A stretch of DNA of 64,000 bases from Yeosuana marina (GTDB lineage Bacteria > Bacteroidota > Bacteroidia > Flavobacteriales > Flavobacteriaceae): NCBI RefSeq assembly GCF_011762485.1, contig NZ_JAAKGI010000002.1, positions 301,073-365,072 on the forward strand, read 5' to 3'. Of the stretch, positions 8,866 to 17,666 are shown piece by piece (positions within the stretch are counted from its first letter, which is position 1; every line of letters begins with the position of its first letter). The notes below the pieces were generated by a model. That model did not search any database. It worked only from the letters and a program-made list of their open reading frames with translations, and was not told the DNA's origin. The position numbers and the translations under genes were made by a program.

Positions 8866-11040
8866 ATGAAATATTGTATTGTTCTTTTAAGTTGTTCTAT
8901 ATTTTATGGTTGTTATAAAAAGCCAAATATAAATAGTTTCAAAAATTATCCTCAATCAATGAAAGTTTCCGTAGTAGATGATTATTTCGGAACTATCATA
9001 AAAGATGAATACCGCAATATTGAAAATTTGAAAGATTCGTCGGTCATCAACTGGTTTAAAGCTCAGGATGGGTATACAGAAAAGTATATGGGCCAACTTT
9101 CAGACCAAAAGCTGATAGCATCCCAAATGAGGCTCTATTTTTCAAATGATAAACCCGCTATTTCCAGAGTCAAATATACCAATAATGGGTCCGTGTTTTA
9201 TTTAAAAAGAAATCCGGAAGATAGTATTCAGAAATTATTCTATAGACAAAATGTAGATGCTAATGATATTGAACTGTTAGACCCATCAAACTTTCAGAAA
9301 GACCTAAATAAGGAATTCACAATTAATTATTTACAACCCTCTTGGGATAGTAGATATGTTTTGGTGTCCTTGTCCTATGACGGTATCACAGGTTCTAGCA
9401 TGATTATCATAGATGTGAAAAACAGAAAACCGCTGCCAGAAGTTATTACTCATGCAGAACCAGATTCTTACTTGGGTGTTTCATGGCTTCCTGATTCCAG
9501 TGGCTTTCTATACTTATATTTGCCAGTATTGGATCCTAATGATGAAAACTATATGCTAAATTCCAGTACTGTGCTTCATAAATTAGGGGATAACCCGAAC
9601 AAACGAAAAATTATTTTTTCATCATCTTCAAGTTCGCAAATAACAAATGAAGATTTGCCAATTGCAAAAATTCTGTCAAATAATGACAACTACTTGATAG
9701 GTTATAAAGCATCAGTAGAAAATTATTGGTCAGCATATTATGCGAATATTAGTGATTTGGATAAAGAAAGAATTGATTGGAAACCATTGTATTCATTAGA
9801 TGAAAAGATTTATGCCGACTATGGATATTTTTCGGATAAGGAGTTTGTATATGTTTCTGGAAAAGATGCTGACAATAGAACGATTTCCAGTTTTAATTTG
9901 AAATCTAAAGGACCAAAGCAAACCAACATTTTAGTCCATGAAAAAAAAGATGAAGTCATAACTTCCTTATACGTAGCCAATAATAATTTATATTATACCA
10001 CCTCAAGGTTTGGGGTAGAAGCATTTTTATATGAATATAAAGGAAATCATGAAGAGAAAATTAAATTACCATATATCACAGGTACTATTGAACTTAATAG
10101 CAGCTCGAATGAAAGCGAAAATCTATATGTGAATATGGATGGATGGACGAAAGACTTTACACGATTTATCTACAATAACGGACTATTTAATTTAGATCCT
10201 TTATCGAATCATCAAACTTATTCTAAATTTAATGATTTTCAAGTAAAGGAAATTCAAGTAGAATCTTTTGATGGCGTTCAAGTGCCCATGTCATTAATTT
10301 ATAGAAAAGACATGAAGTTAGACGGGTTAAATCCAACCTTTATTTATGCTTATGGTGCCTATGGAGAATCTATGACACCATTCTTTTCACCCATCTTTTT
10401 AAATTGGGTTCAAAATGGGGGTGTGTTTGTTGTTCCACATATTCGTGGTGGCGGTGAAAAAGGTGATTCTTGGCATGAACAAGGGATGAAATCAAAGAAG
10501 TCAAATTCATGGAAAGATATTATATCGTGTACAGAATATCTAATCAGAAATAAATATACATCCAAAGAAAAAACGGTGCTTTACAGTAGCAGTGCTGGAT
10601 CTGTTGCAACTGGTATGGCTATGGTTGAACGCCCTGATTTGTTTAAGGTTTTTATAGCCGATGTTCCTATGTTGAATCCACTAAGAAGCGAGGAACGCAC
10701 CAATAATGCTTCTAATTATTTAGAATATGGTACGATAAAGGATTCCACAGAATGTATGGCGCTTATTAAGATGGATCCTTATGTGAATTTAAAACCTAAT
10801 GTAGACTATCCGGCATCGTTAATTATTTCGAGTTTTAATGATGTACGCATTGATCCTTGGATTCCAGGAAAATTTGTAGCTAAACTACAAGTATATTCTA
10901 CATCCAAAGCTCCAGTTTTTTTAGATGTTATATATGATGCAGGTCACGAAGGAGGAGACACCATGGAAGAACGTATTAAAGAGTACTCTAGAATATTTGC
11001 TTTTGCATTTTGGCAAACCAACCACACGTTAAAAATCTAA
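8866..11040 (+). CDS. Prolyl oligopeptidase family (S9) lipoprotein
   Basis: About 724 residues. I start at ATG 8866 because it gives a clean SPII signal peptide (MKYCIVLLSCSIFYGC, lipobox Cys16); a GTG at 8851 is possible. An N-terminal beta-propeller (~60-430) is followed by an alpha/beta hydrolase domain with a catalytic triad: Ser ~576 in YSSSAGS (in place of the usual GGSNGG), Asp ~659 in SFNDVRIDPW and His ~694 in DAGHEGG. It is predicted to sit on the periplasmic or outer face. It lies between a Pro-containing leader peptide and its exporter. Prolyl oligopeptidases act in some RiPP pathways as leader proteases or macrocyclases, so a maturation role is plausible but unproven; peptide degradation or immunity are alternatives. 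Confidence 0.85.
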   Translation: MKYCIVLLSCSIFYGCYKKPNINSFKNYPQSMKVSVVDDYFGTIIKDEYRNIENLKDSSVINWFKAQDGYTEKYMGQLSDQKLIASQMRLYFSNDKPAISRVKYTNNGSVFYLKRNPEDSIQKLFYRQNVDANDIELLDPSNFQKDLNKEFTINYLQPSWDSRYVLVSLSYDGITGSSMIIIDVKNRKPLPEVITHAEPDSYLGVSWLPDSSGFLYLYLPVLDPNDENYMLNSSTVLHKLGDNPNKRKIIFSSSSSSQITNEDLPIAKILSNNDNYLIGYKASVENYWSAYYANISDLDKERIDWKPLYSLDEKIYADYGYFSDKEFVYVSGKDADNRTISSFNLKSKGPKQTNILVHEKKDEVITSLYVANNNLYYTTSRFGVEAFLYEYKGNHEEKIKLPYITGTIELNSSSNESENLYVNMDGWTKDFTRFIYNNGLFNLDPLSNHQTYSKFNDFQVKEIQVESFDGVQVPMSLIYRKDMKLDGLNPTFIYAYGAYGESMTPFFSPIFLNWVQNGGVFVVPHIRGGGEKGDSWHEQGMKSKKSNSWKDIISCTEYLIRNKYTSKEKTVLYSSSAGSVATGMAMVERPDLFKVFIADVPMLNPLRSEERTNNASNYLEYGTIKDSTECMALIKMDPYVNLKPNVDYPASLIISSFNDVRIDPWIPGKFVAKLQVYSTSKAPVFLDVIYDAGHEGGDTMEERIKEYSRIFAFAFWQTNHTLKI

Positions 11041-11051
11041 ACATTAATCAG

Positions 11052-13232
11052 GTGTTCCCTTCTTATAAACAATTAGATACCAAAGACTGTGGAGCAACCT
11101 GTTTAAAGATTATTGCGAAGCATTATGGAAAAACCATTTCCATAGAAGAACTTCGAAATCTTTCTGAAACAACCAGAACAGGAAGTAATCTAAAATTTTT
11201 GGTTCATACGGCTGAAGTAATTGGTCTAAAATCGCTTCCGGCTAAAATTAGTTTAAATCAATTACAAGATGCACCATTACCTTGTGTTTTACATTGGAAC
11301 AAGAACCATTTTGTGGTACTTTATAAAATAAAAAAGAACACGTTTTATGTTTCAGATCCTGCACAAGGATTGGTAACTCATCATAAATCTTATTTTATTA
11401 AACATTGGATAGGAAATAATGCTAAAGACGATGATGAAGAAGGTGTTGTTTTGTTGATGGAACCATCTTTGAATTTTAAAAAAAATCAATCTGATGCAAA
11501 AAAAGAACCATTGAATATTTCTTTTTTATCTCAATATTTAGTGCGCTATAAATCTTTTTTATGGCAATTGTTATTGGGACTTATTGCAGGAAGCATTTTA
11601 CAGCTCATTTTTCCCTTTTTAACACAAAGTATTGTAGATGTGGGAATCCATAACCAAGATATACATTTTGTGTATTTGGTTTTGATGGCGCAATTGTTTT
11701 TGTTTATAGGAAGAACAGCTGTTGAAGTCATAAGGAATTGGATTTTATTGCATTTGAGCTCTAGGATTAACATCTCTATGGTTTCAGATTTCTTCATAAA
11801 GCTCATGCAATTGCCCATTGCTTTTTTTGACACAAGACTTACGGGTGACATACTTCAACGTTTAGAAGACCATGAACGCATTGAAAAATTATTGACTTCA
11901 TCTTCATTGCAAGTCTTGTTTTCTTTGGTGAACCTTATAGTATTTGGGTTTGTACTCATGTATTATAATATCAATATTTTTCTTGTTTTTTTGTTTGGAA
12001 GTTTGCTATATCTAGGTTGGATTCTATTGTTTCTTAAGAAGCGTAAGTTATTGGACTACCAAGAGTTTTTAGAAACAGCAAAAGAACGAGGCAACGTTAT
12101 CGAACTGATTAACGGAATGCAGGACATTAAATTACATAATGCCGAAAAGCAATTTAGATGGGATTGGGAACATATACAGACAAAACTATTTAAAATATCA
12201 ATTGTAAGAATGACTTGGGATCAATATCAAAATATTGGTTCAGGATTCATAAACGAATTGAAAAACATTTTAATAACAGTATTAGCGGCTAAATTAGTAA
12301 TAGACGGTGAAATCACCCTCGGTATGATGTTGGCGGTAAGTTATATTGTTGGTCAATTAAACGCTCCAATTGTTCAATTGATTGATTTTGTTAGAGATTT
12401 CCAAGACGCAAAAATTTCTATAGAACGGCTATCTGAAATCCATACAAGAGATGATGAAAAGATCACAAGAAATAGTGATATGTCAACTTTTAAAACTTCG
12501 GATATAAAGGGGGATAATATAACTTTTAGATATCCTGGAGTTTCATCCATTACATTGAAGAACTTAAATTTAATGATTCCACATAATAAAGTGACTGCTA
12601 TAGTAGGAGTAAGTGGCAGTGGAAAAACGACCTTGATGAAATTATTATTGAAGTTTTACGAACCACAGGAGGGCACTATAAAAATTGGGGACGTATCACT
12701 TAAAACCATTCCCCATGATTATTGGAGAAACTACTGTGGGGTTGTTATGCAGGAAGGTTATGTTTTTAGTAACACCATTACAAGAAATATAACTATGGAT
12801 GGTGATGATATTGATAAAGGCAAGTTATATGAATCAGTAAAATTGGCCAATATCCAAGAATTCATTGAATCCTTACCACTTTCGTATAATACGATTATTG
12901 GTGCTGAAGGCATTGGACTTAGTGCAGGTCAAAAACAACGTATTCTTATTGCCAGAGCTATTTATAAGAATCCTGAATATTTGTTCTTTGATGAAGCCAC
13001 ATCAGCATTAGATGCCAATAATGAAAAAGTGATTATGGAAAATTTAAAACCCTTTTTTAAAAATAGAACAGTTGTAATTATAGCGCACCGCTTAAGTACA
13101 GTAAAAGATGCAAACCAAATAGTAGTTTTAGAGGACGGTTGTATTAAAGAAACAGGGAATCATAAAGCATTAACAACAGCTAAAGGTTCCTATTATAAAT
13201 TAGTCAAAAATCAATTGGAATTTGGAACATAA
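11052..13232 (+). CDS. Peptidase C39 domain ABC exporter (PCAT)
   Basis: About 727 residues from a GTG at 11052. That start gives the typical FPSYKQLDTKDCGATCL N-terminus and avoids overlap with the oligopeptidase; a TTG at 11010 would add 14 residues. Domains: a C39 protease (Cys13 in DCGATC, His86 in KNHFVVLY, Asp in SDPAQG), a six-helix ABC transmembrane domain (~165-445) and an ATPase with GVSGSGKTT, signature LSAGQKQR and Walker B YLFFDEATSALD. It should cleave the double-glycine leader and export the core of the 8644-8781 peptide with the HlyD partner encoded 2 bp downstream. Confidence 0.93.
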   Translation: MFPSYKQLDTKDCGATCLKIIAKHYGKTISIEELRNLSETTRTGSNLKFLVHTAEVIGLKSLPAKISLNQLQDAPLPCVLHWNKNHFVVLYKIKKNTFYVSDPAQGLVTHHKSYFIKHWIGNNAKDDDEEGVVLLMEPSLNFKKNQSDAKKEPLNISFLSQYLVRYKSFLWQLLLGLIAGSILQLIFPFLTQSIVDVGIHNQDIHFVYLVLMAQLFLFIGRTAVEVIRNWILLHLSSRINISMVSDFFIKLMQLPIAFFDTRLTGDILQRLEDHERIEKLLTSSSLQVLFSLVNLIVFGFVLMYYNINIFLVFLFGSLLYLGWILLFLKKRKLLDYQEFLETAKERGNVIELINGMQDIKLHNAEKQFRWDWEHIQTKLFKISIVRMTWDQYQNIGSGFINELKNILITVLAAKLVIDGEITLGMMLAVSYIVGQLNAPIVQLIDFVRDFQDAKISIERLSEIHTRDDEKITRNSDMSTFKTSDIKGDNITFRYPGVSSITLKNLNLMIPHNKVTAIVGVSGSGKTTLMKLLLKFYEPQEGTIKIGDVSLKTIPHDYWRNYCGVVMQEGYVFSNTITRNITMDGDDIDKGKLYESVKLANIQEFIESLPLSYNTIIGAEGIGLSAGQKQRILIARAIYKNPEYLFFDEATSALDANNEKVIMENLKPFFKNRTVVIIAHRLSTVKDANQIVVLEDGCIKETGNHKALTTAKGSYYKLVKNQLEFGT

Positions 13233-13234
13233 TT

Positions 13235-14527
13235 ATGGATGATCCATTCAAAAATATTAAGTTAAGAAGCGAGGATATCAACGATATACTTAGCCAAGTT
13301 CCATCAAAATTGATCCGTTGGGGGAGTTTTATATTTTTGGCGCTAATCATACTACTTTTATGTTTGTCATGGGTAATTAAATATCCCGATGTCATTACAA
13401 CAAAAGCTTATGTTACTACAGTAAAGCCGCCTCAGAAAGTTTATGCCAAAGTAACTGCTAGGATAGATGCTATTTTAGTTTCAAATAACCAGAAAGTAAG
13501 TAAAAATGATGTGCTTGCGATATTTGAAAATACTTCAAACAACCAAGATGTATTGTTTTTGAAATCTATTATAGATACCATCACGTTTAGTCAAAATCAG
13601 GTTGTATTTCCATTTGATAAATTACCAATTCTTTTGCTTGGCGACCTTGAAACACCTTATTCAAATTTCGAAAACAGTTATTATAAATATATATTGAATA
13701 GGGATTTCAAACCCCACTCAAATAAAATAAAAGCTAATAAGTTTTCATTGATTGAAGGACGTAATCGCATCAATAATCTCGTAGAACAACAAAAACTTAA
13801 AAACAAAGAACTGGATTTTATAAAAACAGATTTAGATAGGCATGAACAGTTATTGAAAAAAGGAGTTATCTCACAACAAACTTTTGAAAAGAAACAAATA
13901 GATTACTATGCTTCATTACGGGACTATCAAAATACAAATCAAATAATTTCTCAACTGAGACAATTGTTAAGTGATTCAAAAACGGCTACTAAAGATATCC
14001 AGTTTGATATGCTTAGGGATGAAACTCATTTGATAAAACAAGTGCTTCATACGTTCAATCAACTTAAAAAAGCCATTTTAGATTGGGAGTTAAAATATGT
14101 TTTAAAATCAAATATACAAGGAAGGGTTTCGTTTTTAGAATTTTGGGATACGAACCAAACAGTTGTTAAAGATGATTTGGTGTTTACCATATCCCCAGCT
14201 AATAGCACGCATTATGTAGCCAAACTGAAAACACCAAAGTCCAATGCAGGAAAAATCAAAAAAGGGCAGCTGGTGAACTTGAAGCTCGATGATTTTCCAG
14301 ACTATGAATTTGGCGTTATTCGAGGTCATGTAGATCATATATCAAACATATCAGATGATAAAGGCACTTATATTGTAGATGTTATTATTCCGAAGGAATT
14401 AAAAACATCTTATAATAAGCATATCGAATTCAAACAAGAGATGCAGGGAAGTGCCGATATTATTACTGAAGATTTGCGGCTTTTGGAACGTTTCTTTTAT
14501 CAGTTTCGGGTTATTTTCTCTAGATAA
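13235..14527 (+). CDS. HlyD-family periplasmic adaptor
   Basis: 430 residues: one N-terminal transmembrane helix (FIFLALIILLLCLSWVI, ~residues 31-47), then a biotinyl-lipoyl-like strand region, a long coiled coil (~170-290: VEQQKLKNKELDFIKTDLDRHEQLLKKGVIS...) and a C-terminal beta domain. It begins 2 bp after the C39 exporter gene, so both are one operon. This is the membrane-fusion partner of the exporter; no outer-membrane TolC gene follows here, so a shared one would be used. Confidence 0.9.
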   Translation: MDDPFKNIKLRSEDINDILSQVPSKLIRWGSFIFLALIILLLCLSWVIKYPDVITTKAYVTTVKPPQKVYAKVTARIDAILVSNNQKVSKNDVLAIFENTSNNQDVLFLKSIIDTITFSQNQVVFPFDKLPILLLGDLETPYSNFENSYYKYILNRDFKPHSNKIKANKFSLIEGRNRINNLVEQQKLKNKELDFIKTDLDRHEQLLKKGVISQQTFEKKQIDYYASLRDYQNTNQIISQLRQLLSDSKTATKDIQFDMLRDETHLIKQVLHTFNQLKKAILDWELKYVLKSNIQGRVSFLEFWDTNQTVVKDDLVFTISPANSTHYVAKLKTPKSNAGKIKKGQLVNLKLDDFPDYEFGVIRGHVDHISNISDDKGTYIVDVIIPKELKTSYNKHIEFKQEMQGSADIITEDLRLLERFFYQFRVIFSR

Positions 14528-14599
14528 TCAATTAAGAATTTTAGTAAAAACTTATCATGGTATAATTTCTAATAGCCATTTACATCTATGTTTATCGAT

Positions 14600-14635
14600 A
14601 TTTATAAATAACACCTTCACTTGATATTTATAAAT
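14600..14635. promoter_or_regulatory. Two ATTTATAAAT palindromes after the exporter operon
   Basis: Exact copies at 14600-14609 and 14626-14635, 73 bp after the HlyD stop. They match the core of the inverted repeats at 6577-6625 and 8548-8571, so the motif brackets the whole peptide locus. In AT-rich DNA single copies can occur by chance; the clustering is what makes it notable. Confidence 0.4.
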
Positions 14636-14702
14636 CCCATTTTTCTGCGAATTTTATCAAAAGAGATTAAATCGTTACAAAGTAATACAAATAATATTTT
14701 AA

Positions 14703-15035
14703 ATGGACTTTCCCTCACATCTTTTAATATTTAATGCGGAACTGGAGCATATTCAAAATTCAGACCTGGATATCGTTCCAAAAACTATGGACGCCGTAGA
14801 GCTTTGTCTCAAAGTCCTTTTAGAATTTAAAGGAGAAATATAGAAAGTGAATTTTGATTCCTTGGAAGATGAAATCAAATTTTTTAAGAGTATTAAATCC
14901 ATTCCATTATTCAACCTCATTTATTTTTTGGAAGTCAATATCTTTGAAATGGACTTCCCAAGGATTTCTAAATAGAGGCATGAAAAACTATTCATCAATA
15001 TCATGTTCAAAATAACTACAATCAATCAACCTTAA
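14703..15035 (+). pseudogene. rteC: Decayed rteC fragment
   Basis: One frame reads MDFPSHLLIFNAELEHIQ..., then an in-frame TAG, then EIKFFKSIKSIPLFNLIYFLEVNIFEMDFP, another TAG and a short tail to TAA at 15033. The middle segment aligns with the RteC hallmark region of the intact gene at 5681-6547 (EIEFFKFTKQIPLSNLIYYTE...FESEFP). The C-terminal half is missing. It is the relic of a regulator next to the tyrosine recombinase gene. The rest of 14528-15460 holds the att-like sequence and hairpin described separately and no other gene. Confidence 0.75.
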
Positions 15036-15200
15036 AAATAATTATTTTAAGCTGTTTTAGTCTAATTTAGGTTTATTTAGTTTAAATTTATGTTCGAAAG
15101 CTTTAAAAACTGTAATTAGGTGTCTAAAAAGGTGTCCTAATCCGTAATTAAATATTTAAAATGTTGACATTCAGCTAGTTGAAGTCCTTAATACCAATTC

Positions 15201-15212
15201 TGTCATCCCGAC
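15201..15212. other. Putative attachment core, copy 1 (TGTCATCCCGAC)
   Basis: TGTCATCCCGAC occurs three times in the window: here, at 44799-44810 and at 63935-63946. The first two lie ~220-250 bp upstream of homologous recombinase genes. Read on this strand the 12-mer fits the 3' end of a tRNA (end of T-stem, acceptor CATCCCG, discriminator A); a flavobacterial tRNA-Pro is a good candidate, from memory. This would be the left junction of island 1. Confidence 0.55.
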
Positions 15213-15235
15213 AAAATAGTATATCAATCCATATC

Positions 15236-15269
15236 AAAAACCTGTTAATCGTATGATTTACAGGTTTTT
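15236..15269. repeat. Hairpin next to att copy 1
   Basis: AAAAACCTGT (15236-15245) pairs with ACAGGTTTTT (15260-15269) around a 14-nt loop. An equivalent hairpin follows att copy 2 at 44830-44867, with the loop motif GTATGATTT conserved. It may be a bidirectional terminator isolating the island or a recombination-associated structure. Confidence 0.55.
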
Positions 15270-15315
15270 GCATTTTTAACGGTTTCAAAAGAAAACAAAA
15301 AATTATGTTAAAAAA

Positions 15316-15334
15316 GTCAACAAATCGGATAACA
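15316..15334 (+). repeat. 19-bp subterminal direct repeat, copy 1
   Basis: GTCAACAAATCGGATAACA is identical at 44718-44736. Here it lies 104 bp inside the left att-like core; the other copy lies 63 bp before the next core. It is a candidate arm-type site for the recombinase or excisionase at both ends of island 1. Confidence 0.5.
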
Positions 15335-15460
15335 AAAATAATTTTGGAATTGTGTTGACCGAATTGTTAAAATCCATCGGTTGATTGGAATAATAAATGT
15401 ATCTTTAAAGTGATTTGACTTTCGTCTGGTAATAAAGAGTATTAACTAAAAGACGAAATC

Positions 15461-16711
15461 ATGAAGACAACAAACACTTTAGGTATTCTACTCTGGGCAG
15501 ACTTGGCCAGGGCAAAAGACAACCAAGCCTCTATTTATGCGAGAATCACGGTAAACGGCAAGCGAGCAACGCTGAGTTTAAAGCGTAAAGTTCGCGTATC
15601 GGATTGGGATGCCCATAGGGGTAGGGCACGCGGAACAAACCAAAACGCGAGAACACTTAACAACTATCTAGAAGAGGTGAACAGCGACCTTTTCCAATGC
15701 TATCAAGACTTGAAGATAGAGCGTAAGCTAATAACATCAAATGCCATCAAGGCAAGATACCTAGGGGAGGATGAGGAGAATCATTCCATAAAAGATATCA
15801 TCAACTACCATTATGAGGACATGGAGGGTAAACTTAAGTGGGGAACTCAAAAAAACTACTACACTACCGAAAAGTATATTTCAAAGTTTCTGTTGAAGCG
15901 TTATAAAACCACCGATATGTATTTGAGAGAACTCGATTATAATTTTATACTCAAGTTTGAAAAATACCTAAGAGGGTATGTTCCAAAGGATCATCAAAGG
16001 AAAATGGGTAATAATACGGTGATGAAACATATAGAACGCTTTCGAAAACTTATTAATCTAGCGCTCAAATTGGGATGGATTGAAAAAGACCCATTTATAA
16101 ACTTTAAGGCTCATATTATAAAAACAGAAAGAGGGTTTTTGAGTTCAGATGAGTTAAATGCGATAGAGGAGAAACAGTTTACGATAGAGCGTTTGCAACT
16201 TGTAAAGGATCTTTTTGTGTTCAGTTGCTATACTAGTTTAAGCTATATCGATGTGATAAACTTAACAGAAGACAATATCAATATTGGGATTGACGGCGAA
16301 TTGTGGATTCACTATAGAAGAGAAAAAACGACCAAGCTCATTAGAATCCCTTTATTGCCGAAAGCTTTACAAATTATGGAAAAGTATAAAAACAACCATA
16401 AATCGAAAGCCCGGGGAAGTTTATTTCCTAAAATATCGAATCAGAAGATGAACTCCTATTTAAAGGAAATTGCCGATGTATGTGGCATCAAAAAAAATCT
16501 TACCTTTCATATAGCTAGACATACCTTTGCGACGACGGTTACACTTAGTAATGGTATTCCCATAGAAACGGTTTCAAAGCTGTTGGGTCACTCTAAGATA
16601 TCCACGACCCAAATCTATGCGAAGGTTATAGAAAGAAAGGTCAGTGACGATATGAATAAGCTAAGAACACAATTCTTAAATCCAAAAAGGGTACCAGATA
16701 GCATGTGTTAA
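15461..16711 (+). CDS. Tyrosine recombinase (CTnDOT-like integrase)
   Basis: 416 residues. An N-terminal arm-binding and SAM-like core-binding domain is followed by a catalytic domain with HIARHTFAT (HxxR), LLGHSKISTTQIYAKV (His and nucleophile Tyr) and YTSLSYIDV. The latter has Ser at the Arg I position, as reported for IntDOT of CTnDOT. It lies beside the TGTCATCCCGAC core and is homologous to the recombinase at 45024-46295. It is likely the integrase of island 1 and appears intact. Confidence 0.92.
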   Translation: MKTTNTLGILLWADLARAKDNQASIYARITVNGKRATLSLKRKVRVSDWDAHRGRARGTNQNARTLNNYLEEVNSDLFQCYQDLKIERKLITSNAIKARYLGEDEENHSIKDIINYHYEDMEGKLKWGTQKNYYTTEKYISKFLLKRYKTTDMYLRELDYNFILKFEKYLRGYVPKDHQRKMGNNTVMKHIERFRKLINLALKLGWIEKDPFINFKAHIIKTERGFLSSDELNAIEEKQFTIERLQLVKDLFVFSCYTSLSYIDVINLTEDNINIGIDGELWIHYRREKTTKLIRIPLLPKALQIMEKYKNNHKSKARGSLFPKISNQKMNSYLKEIADVCGIKKNLTFHIARHTFATTVTLSNGIPIETVSKLLGHSKISTTQIYAKVIERKVSDDMNKLRTQFLNPKRVPDSMC

Positions 16712-16852
16712 AATTTATGATTTATAAAGAATGATCCTTAATATTCTGCGATCTAGAATAAAAGTTTATGATGAACACCATTATTTCTGTTAGTCTTAAT
16801 TTATAGTTTAACTTATGACTTAGTTAAGCAAAAGTCCAAAAAAATAAAGTAC

Positions 16853-16933
16853 GTGCTCGGCGGAATTGGCAGATACACCAGACTTAGGATCTGGTGCCGC
16901 GAGGTTTGGGAGTTCGAGTCTCCCCGCCCGCAC
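16853..16933 (+). tRNA. tRNA-Leu (anticodon TAG)
   Basis: An anticodon arm CCAGA-CTTAGGA-TCTGG reads anticodon TAG (Leu, CUA codons). The D-loop AATTGGCAGA, the variable arm GCC-GCGA-GGT of a class II tRNA, and the T-arm GGGAG-TTCGAGT-CTCCC are clear. No CCA is encoded. The outer acceptor pairs GTGC/GCAC are good, but I cannot pair the inner acceptor positions well and one D-stem pair looks mismatched, so this may be a divergent or recombined tRNA. It starts 141 bp after the integrase stop. The following 16934-17666 contains no gene I can support. Confidence 0.8.
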
Positions 16934-17666
16934 ATATTTAAATCGTTAATTAGCTAAAATACAGTTTTTTAACGATTTTTTATTTACCATAACCCCCTTT
17001 ATGCCCCCTTTTTTCGTATATAAATCATGTGAAAGTATATAAGAATAGTTGTCATATCATGAATTACTTTTCATAAAATTAAGTATTGTTAGCTTTGTTA
17101 TAATACAAGTCATATTGTATGATTTAGTCATTTTAAGCATAATATGTATGCTTTTTTGGAAATGTAGAATAGGGTATGTAAACTCTAGAAGTTCTTAGTT
17201 TAAATTAATTCTTGAAAAAAATGAATATTAAATTGTTGTTATTCTTGGGGGTGGGTCTAAAATATTCGATTTCGTAATAGGGTGGCTGACTCTGAAATCG
17301 ACAGGGAATCCTTAAAGTATAATTTTCATGTTAAAATTTAATAATTTGTCATAGTAATGGATGGCATGTTGTTTATTAGACTAGTTATTAAGTTCTTAGG
17401 TGGATTGAAAACCACAAACTATAAGGTTTCCTTAATAAGATTTAAAAAAAGCGTCTAGATGTTTGGTTTTATTTGTTTTTAATTTACTGCTTCTATTTTT
17501 TTAATCCACAGCTTATTGATTTCTAACTGTAGGCTACCATTCTATTATCTATATAACTAAAGAATATTTGAAGTCTTAGACTTTGTAGATGTATGCGAAA
17601 TTAAGATATAATTTAAAGTATATATTTTAGTAAATTGTAACAATATTCCAAAAATAGCTTTTGTAA

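Noticed and set aside
16853..16933. tRNA-Leu as the attachment site of the adjacent integrase
   Set aside because: I found no second copy of its 3' end in the window, whereas TGTCATCCCGAC recurs beside the integrases.
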